Under the pieces are notes generated by a model. That model made no database searches. It worked only from the letters and a program-made list of their open reading frames with translations, and was not told the origin of the DNA. 64,000 bases of DNA from assembly GCF_011290505.1 (NCBI RefSeq), contig NZ_JAANPV010000001.1, positions 1 through 64,000 on the forward strand, written 5' to 3'. This document shows, in pieces, positions 30,258-42,150 of the stretch. Within the stretch, counting starts at the first letter, position 1, and each line of letters starts with the position of its first letter. The translations under genes and the position numbers were made by a program. The DNA is from Paenalcaligenes suwonensis. Lineage in GTDB: Bacteria; Pseudomonadota; Gammaproteobacteria; Burkholderiales; Burkholderiaceae_B.

Positions 30258-31229
30258 CTACTGTATATTCACTTTTACTGGGGTAGAAACACAATCCTGA
30301 TTTCGACCGCGAATCTTCGCGGTATAGAGCGCTTTATCAGCAGCTTTGTACAGATCCTCAAAAGAGCATAGCTGAGTGCTGGAGACCAAACCAGAGGAAA
30401 AGGTGTAATAAATTATGCTTTGCGCTGCGCTAAAGGGATGTTTTTGTAAATGTATGCGCAGTTTTTCCAGCAGGTCTTGGCCACAGCAGGTAGGGGAATT
30501 GGGCAGCACTACGAGGAATTCTTCCCCTCCACTGCGTCCGATCACGCCACCGGCTGCGCGAATAAGGGTATCGGCCTGTGTAGCAAAATGACGCAATACC
30601 GCGTCGCCCATCGCATGACCAAAATTGTCGTTGACCGATTTAAAGTGATCCAGATCGATGATGGCTAAGGTCAAGGGTTGGCTTTGTCCCAAGCTGTATT
30701 CATACAGTTGGTGAAAGCGTTGAATGATGGCCCCTCTGTTGGGTAGTCCGGTGAGGTCATCCGTTTTGGCAGCCAGTAAGGCGGCATCGTGGGCTTTTTG
30801 TAGGGCGAACTCTTTGTTTTTGATGGCAGTGAAGTCGATGATTTGCACCATCGTCCACTGATTTGCAAAGGCGACTTCAGTACCCCACATCCAACGACCA
30901 TCCAGCATCACTATTTCAAAGGTACGTAAAGGAATGGTGCGACGTCTTGCCTGCACCTGCTCTAACCACTGCGATAAAGGGGGAGCAATACGAGGACCTA
31001 CTTGCTGATGAAAGCAGTGGCTAATGATGCTGTGGAAAGTTTGCGGGCCCGGTTGTACAGCATACAGCTGCATGAAGGATGGGCTTGCGAAGTGTAGACG
31101 ATCGTTGGCGTTGAAAATGGCAACAGCTGTTTTGCTCGCCAGTACCCATTGCCCCAGTTCTTGTTGTTCTGCCGGATTTTCTGCATCGGCTGGGTTGGGG
31201 GGCGCGAAGAAGGAAGAGGAGTTAACCAT
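30258..31229 (-). CDS. PAS-GGDEF diguanylate cyclase
   Basis: A 323-residue soluble protein. The N-terminal PAS-like sensor (about 30-135) includes LASKTAVAIFNANDRLHF and GRWMWGTEVAFANQWTMVQIIDFT. The GGDEF domain has TDDLTGLPNR (156-165), IDLDHFKSVNDNFGH and active-site GGEEF (234-238). The RxxD inhibition site is absent (AAGG at that position), so the enzyme should not be feedback-inhibited there. The signal is unknown. Confidence 0.9.
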   Translation of the reverse strand: MVNSSSFFAPPNPADAENPAEQQELGQWVLASKTAVAIFNANDRLHFASPSFMQLYAVQPGPQTFHSIISHCFHQQVGPRIAPPLSQWLEQVQARRRTIPLRTFEIVMLDGRWMWGTEVAFANQWTMVQIIDFTAIKNKEFALQKAHDAALLAAKTDDLTGLPNRGAIIQRFHQLYEYSLGQSQPLTLAIIDLDHFKSVNDNFGHAMGDAVLRHFATQADTLIRAAGGVIGRSGGEEFLVVLPNSPTCCGQDLLEKLRIHLQKHPFSAAQSIIYYTFSSGLVSSTQLCSFEDLYKAADKALYTAKIRGRNQDCVSTPVKVNIQ

Positions 31230-31310
31230 GCGTTCCAGTTGCGAAAAGTGTGTGGGGCGCGATGCAACTGACGCCGTATTAATGAAAAAACTAGTTACGT
31301 AGTAAGCACT

Positions 31311-31343
31311 AAAAAGGGGCAGACATGAATGTCGGCCCCTTTG
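31311..31343 (-). terminator. Terminator of the rpmH-yidC transcript
   Basis: The stem AAGGGGCaGACAT/ATGTCgGCCCCTT, read on minus, is followed by TTTTTAG. It starts 18 bp after the yidC stop. Confidence 0.85.
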
Positions 31344-31360
31344 GGATAGATCACACTAGC

Positions 31361-33046
31361 TTAGCGTTTCGCTGCAGCAGTTTCTTTATCCAGTTTGTGC
31401 ATGATGTAGCGTTGCTGTGCAATGGACAAGGTGTTGTTCACGCACCAGTACAGTACCAAACCTGCTGGGAAGAAGAACATCATCCCCCCGAATACCAACG
31501 GCATGATCATCATGATACGTGCTTGCATTGGATCGGGTGGTGTTGGGTTCAACTTGATCTGCAAGAACATGGTTGCCATCATCACTGCTGGCAAAATGAA
31601 CCATGGGTCACGTGCGGCCAAGTCTTGTACCCATAGGATCCATGGTGCGCCGCGCATTTCCACGCTGCCCAACAGTACCCAGTACAGAGCAATAAACACC
31701 GGAATCTGTACCAGCATTGGCAAACAACCACCCAGTGGGTTGATTTTCTCGGTGCGGTACATTTCCATCATGGCAGCATTCAGCTTGGCTTTGTCGTCAC
31801 CGTATTTGGCGCGCAGAGCTTGCAAGCGTGGTGTTACCAGTTTCATTTTGGCCATAGAGCGGTAGCTGGCGGCTGACAATGGGTAGAACACCAATTTAAT
31901 CAGCACAGTCAGTGCCACAATAGACCAACCCCAGTTACCCAAGAAGCTGTGCAACAGCGCCAACAGGTAGTACAGAGGTTTAGCCAGAATGGTCAACCAG
32001 CCGTAATCCACAACGAGGTCTAGGCCTTCAGCCAGCGAACCCATAGCGGCTTGATCTTGTGGACCTACCCACAGATCAGCAGTCATGCTTTGGCTTGCAC
32101 CAGGAGCAATGCTACCCATACCTTCGATGGTACGGATGGCGTACAGGTTGTCGCTTACACGCAGAACTTGGTTGGTACGGGCGCTATCTGCAGGTGGAAC
32201 CCACGCGGTAGCAAAGTAGTGCTGTACGAAACCGATCCAGCCGTTATTGGCTTGACCTGTGTAGCTAGCTTTATTCTTGTCTACGTCTGAGAAGGAGATC
32301 TTCTGGAACTTGTCTTCGCTGGAGTAAACCACAGGGCCAGTAAAGGTGTTGTACAGACGAGAGGAGTCAGGTGGGTTGTTACCATCACGAGTCAACTGTA
32401 GGTACACAGAAGGCTGGATAGTGACATCGCTTACGTTGAATACGTCGTGTCGTACTTGAATAGCATAGCTGTCGCTACCCAAGGTAAAGGTTTTCACCAC
32501 ACGTACGCCATCAGCAACCGCTTCAAACACCAGCGTACGCACATTAGCGCTGTCTACGGTGTTGGAGACCAGACCAAAAGGAGTCAGGTGAGTAGGATAG
32601 CTTTGACCTGCTGGGGCACCCACGATGCCGCTCTGTGCCATATAAATGGACTCGGCAGAATTATCCAGCAGCACCATTGGCTGATCTGGGGCTTCAGGGG
32701 AGTTGTACTTCAGCAGTTCTGCTTTGACCAACTGGGCACCAGTAGGGTCAAAACTCAACTTATACACATTGGTTTCAACCTGTACAAGTTCGGTGCTGGG
32801 GGTAACCGCAGGACTGACAGGCAATTCAGCAGGCGTGCTGGCTGTCGCTGGTGCGGCTGATGGGATGCTAGCGTCCGACGTGCCGGTTGCTGTAGGTGCA
32901 CCATCAGTGGTGGCCTGTGCTGTGGTTTCGCTTGCAGGGGTACTGGAAAACAACGAAGGTTTGCCATTGTACTCTTGCCAGTTATTCCATAGCAGCAGGA
33001 GCGAGAAGGAGAAGATCATCCAAAGGAGGGTACGACGAATATCCAT
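31361..33046 (-). CDS. yidC: Membrane protein insertase YidC
   Basis: A 561-residue inner-membrane insertase and foldase. It has an N-terminal TM (RRTLLWMIFSFSLLLLW), a low-complexity Ala/Pro/Thr linker and the periplasmic beta domain. The conserved core follows, with GNWGWSIVALTVLIKLVFYPL, LNPLGGCLPMLVQIPVFIALYW and FFFPAGLVLYW. It is the last gene of the rpmH-rnpA-yidD-yidC block. Confidence 0.97.
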   Translation of the reverse strand: MDIRRTLLWMIFSFSLLLLWNNWQEYNGKPSLFSSTPASETTAQATTDGAPTATGTSDASIPSAAPATASTPAELPVSPAVTPSTELVQVETNVYKLSFDPTGAQLVKAELLKYNSPEAPDQPMVLLDNSAESIYMAQSGIVGAPAGQSYPTHLTPFGLVSNTVDSANVRTLVFEAVADGVRVVKTFTLGSDSYAIQVRHDVFNVSDVTIQPSVYLQLTRDGNNPPDSSRLYNTFTGPVVYSSEDKFQKISFSDVDKNKASYTGQANNGWIGFVQHYFATAWVPPADSARTNQVLRVSDNLYAIRTIEGMGSIAPGASQSMTADLWVGPQDQAAMGSLAEGLDLVVDYGWLTILAKPLYYLLALLHSFLGNWGWSIVALTVLIKLVFYPLSAASYRSMAKMKLVTPRLQALRAKYGDDKAKLNAAMMEMYRTEKINPLGGCLPMLVQIPVFIALYWVLLGSVEMRGAPWILWVQDLAARDPWFILPAVMMATMFLQIKLNPTPPDPMQARIMMIMPLVFGGMMFFFPAGLVLYWCVNNTLSIAQQRYIMHKLDKETAAAKR

Positions 33047-33135
33047 AGCGCCTGTTTCACAATATGAAGCTGAGCAAACTTAGCAGTTTAACGCAGCTTG
33101 ATGCTGGACTGATAATTTATGTAGATGTTACAGGG

Positions 33136-33432
33136 TTAGTGATTACATCCGGGGTGATTATCATGGGAAGTCTGGCCGGAATCTGGCTTTTCAGGGCTAA
33201 CTGACAAGCGATTTTTGACCGGAGGAACGGGATCATAGCCACTACTGCCCCAAGGATGGCAACGGGCAATACGGCGAATGCCAAGCCAAAGCCCTTTTAA
33301 GGCTCCATGTGTTTGAATGGCTTCAATGGCGTAGGCGGAGCAACTGGGACTGTAACGACAACAGCGGCCTAACCAGGGGCTGATCACATACTGGTAAAAA
33401 CGTATGGGGGCGATCAGCAAGGCTTTGATCAT
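33136..33432 (-). CDS. yidD: Membrane protein insertion efficiency factor YidD
   Basis: A 98-residue protein. [20 protein letters not shown] and [12 protein letters not shown] are the family core with conserved cysteines. The start overlaps rnpA by 4 bp. The C-terminal 25 residues are a polar tail. Confidence 0.95.
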   Translation of the reverse strand: MIKALLIAPIRFYQYVISPWLGRCCRYSPSCSAYAIEAIQTHGALKGLWLGIRRIARCHPWGSSGYDPVPPVKNRLSVSPEKPDSGQTSHDNHPGCNH

Positions 33433-33797
33433 TGTTGTACCCGTTTGAGGTGTTCTTCTGCTTCGTTACGCACCAGTTCTTTTAATTGGCGTAGCGATAT
33501 ATCGGGTACTTTACTGTGCAACCGGAATACATAATCGCGGGCAGGTAGCTGATGACGCTGGTGCCTAAAGGTTTCGCGCAATATGCGTTTGATCTGGTTA
33601 CGAGTGACAGCCAAAGGAGCAGAGCGCTTGGGGATAATTAATCCCAGTCGGGCTTGTTCCTGTGGAAAACTCTCGCCGGATGAGCGTGGAGTATTTACAA
33701 CGAACAAAGCCCCTCTGGCGATACGCCGGCCTTTGAGGGCCTGCACATATTCGGAGGGGCGTTTTAAACGGGCTGTGGCTGGAAAGGTGGTGACCAT
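33429..33797 (-). CDS. rnpA: Ribonuclease P protein component
   Basis: A 122-residue basic protein that helps RNase P RNA trim tRNA 5' ends. The signature [13 protein letters not shown] is present and the N-terminus is [20 protein letters not shown]. It sits between rpmH (42 bp upstream) and yidD (4-bp overlap). Confidence 0.96.
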   Translation of the reverse strand: MVTTFPATARLKRPSEYVQALKGRRIARGALFVVNTPRSSGESFPQEQARLGLIIPKRSAPLAVTRNQIKRILRETFRHQRHQLPARDYVFRLHSKVPDISLRQLKELVRNEAEEHLKRVQQ

Positions 33798-33839
33798 GAT
33801 TACTCAGGCACTAGAACTGTGCCAGCCATTTTCCGCTAA

Positions 33840-33974
33840 TTATACTGCTAGGCGTTTACGGCCTTTACCACGGCGTGCGTTCAGAACGGCACGACCAGTG
33901 CGAGTTTTCATACGGATACGAAAGCCGTGAGTACGTTTGCGGCGAGTAACGGAAGGTTGATAAGTGCGCTTCAT
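33840..33974 (-). CDS. rpmH: 50S ribosomal protein L34
   Basis: A 44-residue very basic protein that begins [18 protein letters not shown], continues RMKTRAGRAVL and ends GRKRLAV. It is divergent from dnaA, as in most bacteria. The start is ATG at 33974, directly next to a DnaA box. Confidence 0.98.
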   Translation of the reverse strand: MKRTYQPSVTRRKRTHGFRIRMKTRTGRAVLNARRGKGRKRLAV

Positions 33975-33980
33975 GGGGAT

Positions 33981-34156
33981 TTATCCACAAATAAAGGTGC
34001 CGCCAGAAAAACGCCTAATAAGGGCCTACCTCCGGCAACCATGCCGGCCTCTGGCAACAAGAATTCTTGAAAAGCTCACCATTTCAGCAAACTTTTGGCG
34101 TTTAGTCAATTGTTTAGGCTATCTATTACAATGGAATTTGTACTGTCTGTGGATAA
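33981..34156. promoter_or_regulatory. rpmH-dnaA regulatory region with two DnaA boxes
   Basis: Perfect DnaA boxes TTATCCACA at 33981-33989 and TGTGGATAA at 34148-34156 flank the divergent promoters of rpmH and dnaA. They probably serve DnaA autoregulation. Two boxes and the lack of a long AT block make this a weaker origin candidate than 8.4-9.06 kb. Confidence 0.75.
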
Positions 34157-34202
34157 CTTGAGGCTACACAGGGTAGAATCGAGGTTTACACAAGTGAGAA
34201 AT

Positions 34203-35618
34203 ATGAACGAATTTTGGCAGTCTTGCGTTCAGACGCTTGAACAGGAGCTTCCGCCGCAGCAAATTAGTGCTTGGATACGCCCTTTGGTTCCTTTGGAATA
34301 CGATGAAGGGCAGGCAGCCTTGCGCCTGTCAGCGCCGAACCGCTTTAAATTGGATTGGGTGCGTAAGAACTTTGCGCACCGTATACAGGACTTGGCCAGC
34401 GAATGGTTTGGCCGCCCTGTTGAGCTAGTCTTAGAGTTGGCTGCTAATGCGCCAGCGTCGCAGCCAGCTGTGCCTCGTCGTATGCCTTCAGCGGCCCCTG
34501 GCGCCGCTGCACCTATGGCGGCTACGGGTGCTGAACCTGCTGCCGATGTAGCAGCTGTTAACCCCGCTGCCGTTGTGGCAGATGCGGTACACGAGCGTTC
34601 GCGTTTGAACCCTGAGCTCACCTTTGATAACTTCGTCACTGGTAAGGCCAACCAGTTGGCTCGTGCTGCCGCGTTGCAAGTTGCCGAGAACCCTGGTGTG
34701 TCGTACAACCCGCTGTTTTTGTATGGCGGCGTAGGCTTGGGTAAAACTCACTTAATTCACGCTATTGGTAATGCACTTTTGGCAAATGGCACCGGAATGC
34801 GTGTGCGTTACGTGCATGCTGACCAGTATGTGTCTGATGTGGTGAAAGCGTACCAACGTAAAGCCTTTGACGAATTCAAGCGCTATTACCATTCGCTGGA
34901 TTTACTGCTAATCGACGATATTCAGTTTTTTGCCGGTAAAAACCGTACGCAAGAAGAGTTTTTCTACGCTTTTGAAGCCATGGTGGCGCAGCGTAAGCAA
35001 ATCATCATCACGTCGGATACCTACCCCAAAGAGCTGTCCAATATTGATAGCCGTCTGATTTCTAGATTTGACTCAGGTTTGACCGTGGCAATTGAGCCCC
35101 CTGAGCTAGAAATGCGTGTCGCCATTTTGCTGCGCAAAGCGCAAACCGAGGGCATTGTGATGCCAGAAGAGGTTGCGTTCTTTATTGCTAAGCATTTGCG
35201 CAGTAACGTGCGTGAGCTGGAAGGCGCGCTGCGTAAGGTATCGGCCTATGCCCGATTCCATGGCCGCGATGTGCTGAGTGTGGAAGTCTGTAAAGATGCC
35301 CTGAAAGATTTACTCTCTGTTTCCAATGGGCAGATTACGGTAGAAAACATTCAGAAAACAGTGGCAGACTTCTATAAAATCAAAGTAGCGGACATGTACT
35401 CCAAACGACGTCCTGCTAATATTGCCCTGCCCCGACAAATTGCCATGTATTTGGCAAAAGAACTCACGCAAAAAAGCTTGCCAGAAATTGGTGAGTTGTT
35501 TGGCGGGCGAGATCACACAACAGTGCTGCATGCGGTGCGTAAAATTACTGAGGCACGCAGCAAGCAAACAGAACTAAACCACTCATTACACGTACTTGAA
35601 CAAACCCTGAAAGGATGA
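34203..35618 (+). CDS. dnaA: Chromosomal replication initiator DnaA
   Basis: A 471-residue AAA+ protein that binds DnaA boxes and unwinds oriC. Domain I starts [20 protein letters not shown], and an Ala/Pro-rich domain II linker follows. Walker A is [10 protein letters not shown], the ATPase sensor block includes [13 protein letters not shown], and the domain IV signature is [13 protein letters not shown] chose ATG 34203 over an in-frame ATG 108 bp upstream, which lies beyond the DnaA box. It overlaps dnaN by 4 bp. Confidence 0.98.
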   Translation: MNEFWQSCVQTLEQELPPQQISAWIRPLVPLEYDEGQAALRLSAPNRFKLDWVRKNFAHRIQDLASEWFGRPVELVLELAANAPASQPAVPRRMPSAAPGAAAPMAATGAEPAADVAAVNPAAVVADAVHERSRLNPELTFDNFVTGKANQLARAAALQVAENPGVSYNPLFLYGGVGLGKTHLIHAIGNALLANGTGMRVRYVHADQYVSDVVKAYQRKAFDEFKRYYHSLDLLLIDDIQFFAGKNRTQEEFFYAFEAMVAQRKQIIITSDTYPKELSNIDSRLISRFDSGLTVAIEPPELEMRVAILLRKAQTEGIVMPEEVAFFIAKHLRSNVRELEGALRKVSAYARFHGRDVLSVEVCKDALKDLLSVSNGQITVENIQKTVADFYKIKVADMYSKRRPANIALPRQIAMYLAKELTQKSLPEIGELFGGRDHTTVLHAVRKITEARSKQTELNHSLHVLEQTLKG

Positions 35619-36730
35619 CCATGCAACTTGTACAAGCCTCTCGTGACGCATTGCTCAAGCCATTATCGACAGTAGTAGGGATTGTCGAGCGTCGCCACAC
35701 CTTGCCTATTCTTGCCAACATTCTTTTGCGCAAAGAAGGCTCTAGGGTTTCGTTTATTGCTTCCGATATGGAAGTGCAAATCACTACACACGCCGATTTT
35801 GGTGTGGGTGATGAGCATGTGGCAACCACCGTTGCTGCACGTAAATTACTGGATATTTTGCGTGCCCTGCCCGACGTAGGCGACGTTGTGTTGTCGCTGG
35901 TTGATGGGAAACTGATTGTGCAGTCTGGTCGTAGCCGCTTTGCGCTGCAAACCATGGACGCCAACGAGTTCCCCACATTGGCACAGCCCGAGCAGTGGGA
36001 TGTGTCGTTGGCCTTGCCTCAGCGCACATTGAAGCACTTGTTCAATACGGCGCACTTCGCCATGGCTCAACAAGACATCCGTTACTACTTGAACGGTATG
36101 TTGTTTGTGTTTGAACCCGGTTGGGTACGTACCGTGGCAACAGACAGCCACCGCTTGGTACACAACGGTACCGAGATCGAAGGTTTAGAAAGCCGCCAAG
36201 ACGTCATTGTTCCACGTAAAACAGTGCTGGAAATGCAGCGCTTGTTGGGTGAGGTAGATGACGCCGTACAAATTCAAGTTGCTGGTGGCCAGATTCGCTT
36301 CAGCTTTGACCAAGTAGAGCTGATCTCTAAGTTGGTGGAAGGTAAATTCCCAGATTTCACTCGCGTGATTCCATCTACCTATACCCGCCACTTCACGGTT
36401 AACCGTGAAGCCCTGCAAGGCAGCTTGCAACGTGCGGCTATTTTGACCACCGACAAACTTCGTGGCGTACGCGTGAACTTGGCTAATCACCAGTTGCGTA
36501 TCTCGGCTTCTAACGCTGAACAAGAGGAAGCCAACGAAGAAATTGAAATTGACTACGAATTTGAACCGCTGGACGTAGGGTTTAACGTTAGCTACTTGCT
36601 AGACGTATTGGCCAACGTCAAAACCGAGCAAGTACGCTGGTCGGTACAGCCGGACTCCAATGCATCGGTGCTCATCACTCTGCCCGATGAGGATGCATTC
36701 AAATACGTTGTCATGCCAATGCGCATTTAA
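35615..36730 (+). CDS. dnaN: DNA polymerase III beta sliding clamp
   Basis: A 371-residue (or 369 from the second ATG) clamp. It begins [20 protein letters not shown], has [12 protein letters not shown], and ends [14 protein letters not shown], the typical C-terminal clamp sequence. ATGA overlap with dnaA; gyrB follows after 30 bp. Confidence 0.98.
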   Translation: MTMQLVQASRDALLKPLSTVVGIVERRHTLPILANILLRKEGSRVSFIASDMEVQITTHADFGVGDEHVATTVAARKLLDILRALPDVGDVVLSLVDGKLIVQSGRSRFALQTMDANEFPTLAQPEQWDVSLALPQRTLKHLFNTAHFAMAQQDIRYYLNGMLFVFEPGWVRTVATDSHRLVHNGTEIEGLESRQDVIVPRKTVLEMQRLLGEVDDAVQIQVAGGQIRFSFDQVELISKLVEGKFPDFTRVIPSTYTRHFTVNREALQGSLQRAAILTTDKLRGVRVNLANHQLRISASNAEQEEANEEIEIDYEFEPLDVGFNVSYLLDVLANVKTEQVRWSVQPDSNASVLITLPDEDAFKYVVMPMRI

Positions 36731-36745
36731 GCGTTGGCTAACTAA

Positions 36746-39202
<2,457 letters not shown>

Positions 39203-39270
39203 GGCGTGTTGGTTTTGAGCATAGTTGGCCAAGAGTAGTGAGATAAGTTGGCCACTGCTTCAGAGGTAAG

Positions 39271-39303
39271 AAAGCGGCCTACTTTTTAGTGGCCGCTTTT
39301 TTA
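39271..39303 (+). terminator. gyrB terminator
   Basis: The stem AAGCGGCCtAC...GTGGCCGCTT is followed by TTTTTTAT. Its sequence closely resembles the hairpin at 41199-41232 on the far side of hipBA. Confidence 0.9.
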
Positions 39304-39449
39304 TATGTGAAGAGTATTGATGGCAGGTTGGGCTGTCCCGAGAAACCTAAGCATTGATCTTCAACACTCATCTTAAAGACGCCACAAATCTTCAGCTACA
39401 AAAATGAAAAATGGGATTGGGCCTTGCCAGACAACTTGCTCAGCCCAGA
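39304..39449. other. Intergenic, 3' of hipA
   Basis: A short gap with no recognised element beyond the end of the gyrB terminator. Confidence 0.35.
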
Positions 39450-40802
39450 CTAACCGGCAAGCCTATTGGCTGCGATCTGTAATCCGTTAAGGATGCTGTC
39501 AGCGACATGCTTAGGAAATTGCTCTGGTAACTGTTCGCGGACTCTCTGCACGACCCCTGGTGTCTTTGCCACGATATCGTCAAGTACTGCCTCTGTACCG
39601 TGGCCATCTGGAGTCACAACGCCATGCTCTGTTCCCACAGTCACCCAATGCCGACGCAAGATATCCCGCATGATCCAGTGCGAGTTTTTTGAACGTATCG
39701 CCATTGCCATTTTGGCTTTGTAAGGAGATAGCTGATTTGCGCCTTTCCCTATGACTGGGTAGGCAGAGAGTACGTCGTATAGCGGGGTGAGCTCATACGC
39801 TCCACCAGGGCGTAGAAAAATGCTGAAGTTCTTCGCATGGCCGTCGGTGGCACGAAGCATCCAGAACAGGACTTGGGCCTGAAAGAACGTGCGTCGGTCA
39901 CGGTCTGGGTATCTGGAAGTGGCTAGTAGTGCCATGATGGAACGTACACCAGGCCCTCCGTCGGATTCGTATTTTAGATTAGGAGGTGTTCCGGTTGCTT
40001 GGCACATGTCCTCTTGTGGGATTCTGAGTAGCCATCTCTTGCCGTCTTCGTTCTCCCACCACATACGGTCGAAGCGCTCGACTGCAAGTACTTTGATATC
40101 TTCGAATTGAAGAATTTGGGTGGGCGCCACGGGTAGACCGTATGCATGCAGAATCTTGGAGCATAGCCACTCGTTTTCAACTGATTCGCTCATGTCGAAT
40201 CTGAGGTTGCCCACTAATCCCAGTGGTAGTTTGAAAATATGTGTAGTGGGCGTTGCGTCATGCGGCAAGCACCACTGACCATTGAGTGATAGCAGGGCTG
40301 TTTTTTCCTGTGCCCCCGCGATGGAAATCCGAAAGTCCACATCATCACTGTATAGGTTACCTAGGGGGGAAGGTGCGAGGGTATTACGTAATACGTGGGC
40401 GACTTCTGCATCATTCAGTGGTGTTGCCCTCACCTCTTGAATGCCCTCGGGTGGAATGTTATCCGGGATTACCTGTAACGCCCCAACACAATCTCGTCCA
40501 ATTTCTGCCAATAGGGAGAAGGCCTCGGTCGAGCCAGCTTGGAATCGTCGTGCGACACGCTCACGTATATCTTTACTGTCTGGGAGGAGGTTTTCGAAAT
40601 AGGCGCGAACAGCATCGCCACGATGTGGTTGATTACCGGGGGTAAAAGGTAGTGACAGAGATAGAGGACGGCCTTGTTTGGAGGTGACCCAGCTATTGTC
40701 GTATTGGAGAGTCTCGCCAACGTAGGGTCGTATACTCCATGTGCCAACGTAAGCGCCATTCATCCAGAGATAGAGAGTCTGTGTGTGTGAGCGTCGTCCC
40801 AT
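39450..40802 (-). CDS. hipA: HipA-type serine/threonine kinase toxin
   Basis: A 450-residue kinase homologous to E. coli HipA, which phosphorylates glutamyl-tRNA synthetase and stops growth. The N-subdomain has RPLSLSLPF and YFENLLPDS. EIGRDCVGALQVIP, DFRISIAGAQEKTALL and LKYESDGGPGVRSIMALL line up with HipA. Catalytic D320 is in ATDGHAKNFSIF. LTPLYDVLSAYPV is the DFG-like region. All key residues are present. It lies 3 bp after the hipB stop. Confidence 0.92.
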   Translation of the reverse strand: MGRRSHTQTLYLWMNGAYVGTWSIRPYVGETLQYDNSWVTSKQGRPLSLSLPFTPGNQPHRGDAVRAYFENLLPDSKDIRERVARRFQAGSTEAFSLLAEIGRDCVGALQVIPDNIPPEGIQEVRATPLNDAEVAHVLRNTLAPSPLGNLYSDDVDFRISIAGAQEKTALLSLNGQWCLPHDATPTTHIFKLPLGLVGNLRFDMSESVENEWLCSKILHAYGLPVAPTQILQFEDIKVLAVERFDRMWWENEDGKRWLLRIPQEDMCQATGTPPNLKYESDGGPGVRSIMALLATSRYPDRDRRTFFQAQVLFWMLRATDGHAKNFSIFLRPGGAYELTPLYDVLSAYPVIGKGANQLSPYKAKMAMAIRSKNSHWIMRDILRRHWVTVGTEHGVVTPDGHGTEAVLDDIVAKTPGVVQRVREQLPEQFPKHVADSILNGLQIAANRLAG

Positions 40803-40805
40803 GGC

Positions 40806-41060
40806 TTACCAATCCGGACTGGTTGATGGCGTGGGGGAGTCGTTACTCTGGCGTAGTACTAGCTCTACACCTAAGATACTGAGCAGCTCTAGAAGCCGGT
40901 CAGCGCTGACTTTTTTCGCGTTACGTTCTAAGGCCGAGAGTGTCTGTTGTGTGACGCCCAGACGCATTGCCACATCGGATTGAGTGAGCTGAGCCTGTTT
41001 ACGAAAGGCTTGAAGTAACATTGGAAGTTGATCCGCAGTGCGTATAGTGAAGTCGGTCAT
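40806..41060 (-). CDS. hipB: HipB-type antitoxin/repressor
   Basis: An 84-residue HTH_3 protein (MTDFTIRTADQLPMLL...). The helix-turn-helix QAQLTQSDVAMRLGVTQQTL is standard Xre/HipB. It binds HipA and autorepresses. I start it at ATG 41060 rather than at the in-frame ATG 41120, because the latter falls in the operator repeats. Confidence 0.92.
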   Translation of the reverse strand: MTDFTIRTADQLPMLLQAFRKQAQLTQSDVAMRLGVTQQTLSALERNAKKVSADRLLELLSILGVELVLRQSNDSPTPSTSPDW

Positions 41061-41093
41061 ACAAATTCCATGCTGTATTTTCAATTTACAAAC

Positions 41094-41144
41094 TATACTT
41101 TGTATAACGAAAATACACAATATACTTTGTATAACGAAAATACA
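41094..41144. promoter_or_regulatory. hipBA operator: two identical 24-bp direct repeats
   Basis: The same 24-bp sequence occurs at 41094-41117 and 41121-41144. Each contains the palindrome TATACTTTGTATA followed by ACGAAAATACA. The repeats sit 34 bp upstream of the hipB start. They are likely cooperative HipB sites spaced 27 bp. A further inverted half (TGTATTTTC) lies at 41074-41082. Confidence 0.8.
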
Positions 41145-41198
41145 AATCCTGATTTGTACTATTGGCTGCTAAGAGGCGTTAACTAGTAGTGTGTAAAC

Positions 41199-41232
41199 AA
41201 AAGCGGACTACGTTTTAGTGGTCCGCTTTTTC
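41199..41232 (-). terminator. Terminator-like hairpin on the far side of hipBA
   Basis: The stem AGCGGACtac...gtGGTCCGCT with flanking A and T runs. The layout AAGCGG.CTAC.TTTTAGTGG.CCGCTTTTT is the same as in the gyrB terminator. Confidence 0.7.
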
Positions 41233-41321
41233 TTTGTCCTGTGTTGAACCCATTTCGTTGTTAAGATGGACGCAGTTCAAAAAACAGAAAATTATTTAAC
41301 AACGCTTTGTTTGGAAATGGA

Positions 41322-42023
41322 ATGCGTTTAGACAAGTTTCTTGGTGAAAGCACCGACCTAAGTCGCTCGGATGCACGTAAAGTGCTTAAAAGCGGGGAAA
41401 TTACGGTTAACGGCGAGGTGGTCACTAAAGGCACCTACGTTGTAGAAGACGGTGACGTCGTTCAATGGGAAGACGATGTGCTTGAGCTGATTGGCTTGCG
41501 TTACCTGATGCTGAATAAACCGGCGGGGTACGAATGCAGCCTTAAAAATAGCGCTTACCCTTCGGTGATGACGCTGTTAGACATTGAAAAACGCGATCGC
41601 TTGCATACGGTTGGTAGGCTGGATGTGGACACCACCGGGCTGATTCTCATCACCGATGATGGTCAGTGGACGCACCGCATTATTTCGCCGCGCCATCAGT
41701 GCGATAAGGTGTATGTAGCGACTCTGGCTGAACCGTTGCCGGATAATGCCGAAGCGTTATTTCAAGCTGGTATTTTGTTAAACGGCGAGGACAAACCTAC
41801 CCTGCCTGCCGTGTTAGAACGCATTGACGAGCGCACCGCACGGCTAACTATCCAAGAAGGTAAATACCATCAGGTTAAACGCATGTTTGCGTCGTTGGGT
41901 AACTTGGTATTGACCTTACACCGTGAGCGTATTGGTTCGTTGGCGTTGGACGATAGCTTAGAGCTAGGCGAGTCCCGCTACTTAACCCCTGCTGAAGTGC
42001 AGCAGTTTGTGGAAGAGGGCTAA
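41322..42023 (+). CDS. rsuA: 16S rRNA pseudouridine(516) synthase RsuA
   Basis: A 233-residue enzyme with an N-terminal S4 RNA-binding domain (MRLDKFLGESTDLSRSDARK). The catalytic GRLDVDTTGL carries the aspartate nucleophile. MLNKPAGY and SEGRYHQVKRMF-type motifs are present. ATG 41322 fits the family; a TTG at 41307 is in frame but less likely. panD follows after 127 bp. Confidence 0.94.
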   Translation: MRLDKFLGESTDLSRSDARKVLKSGEITVNGEVVTKGTYVVEDGDVVQWEDDVLELIGLRYLMLNKPAGYECSLKNSAYPSVMTLLDIEKRDRLHTVGRLDVDTTGLILITDDGQWTHRIISPRHQCDKVYVATLAEPLPDNAEALFQAGILLNGEDKPTLPAVLERIDERTARLTIQEGKYHQVKRMFASLGNLVLTLHRERIGSLALDDSLELGESRYLTPAEVQQFVEEG

Positions 42024-42150
42024 CGTGGTTTTCCCACTCCTACGCCACTATTTGCGCAGAGATTGGGTAAAATGGCTTATAAATCAACGGGGGCTGCGGC
42101 CCTTTCAGTTGAAACCACTGTTTTTTATCTTTTGATGGCCCATTACTAGC

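Noticed and set aside
33981-34156. dnaA upstream region as oriC
   Set aside because: Only two DnaA boxes and a short gap; better read as autoregulation. The 8.4-9.06 kb region has seven sites and an AT block.
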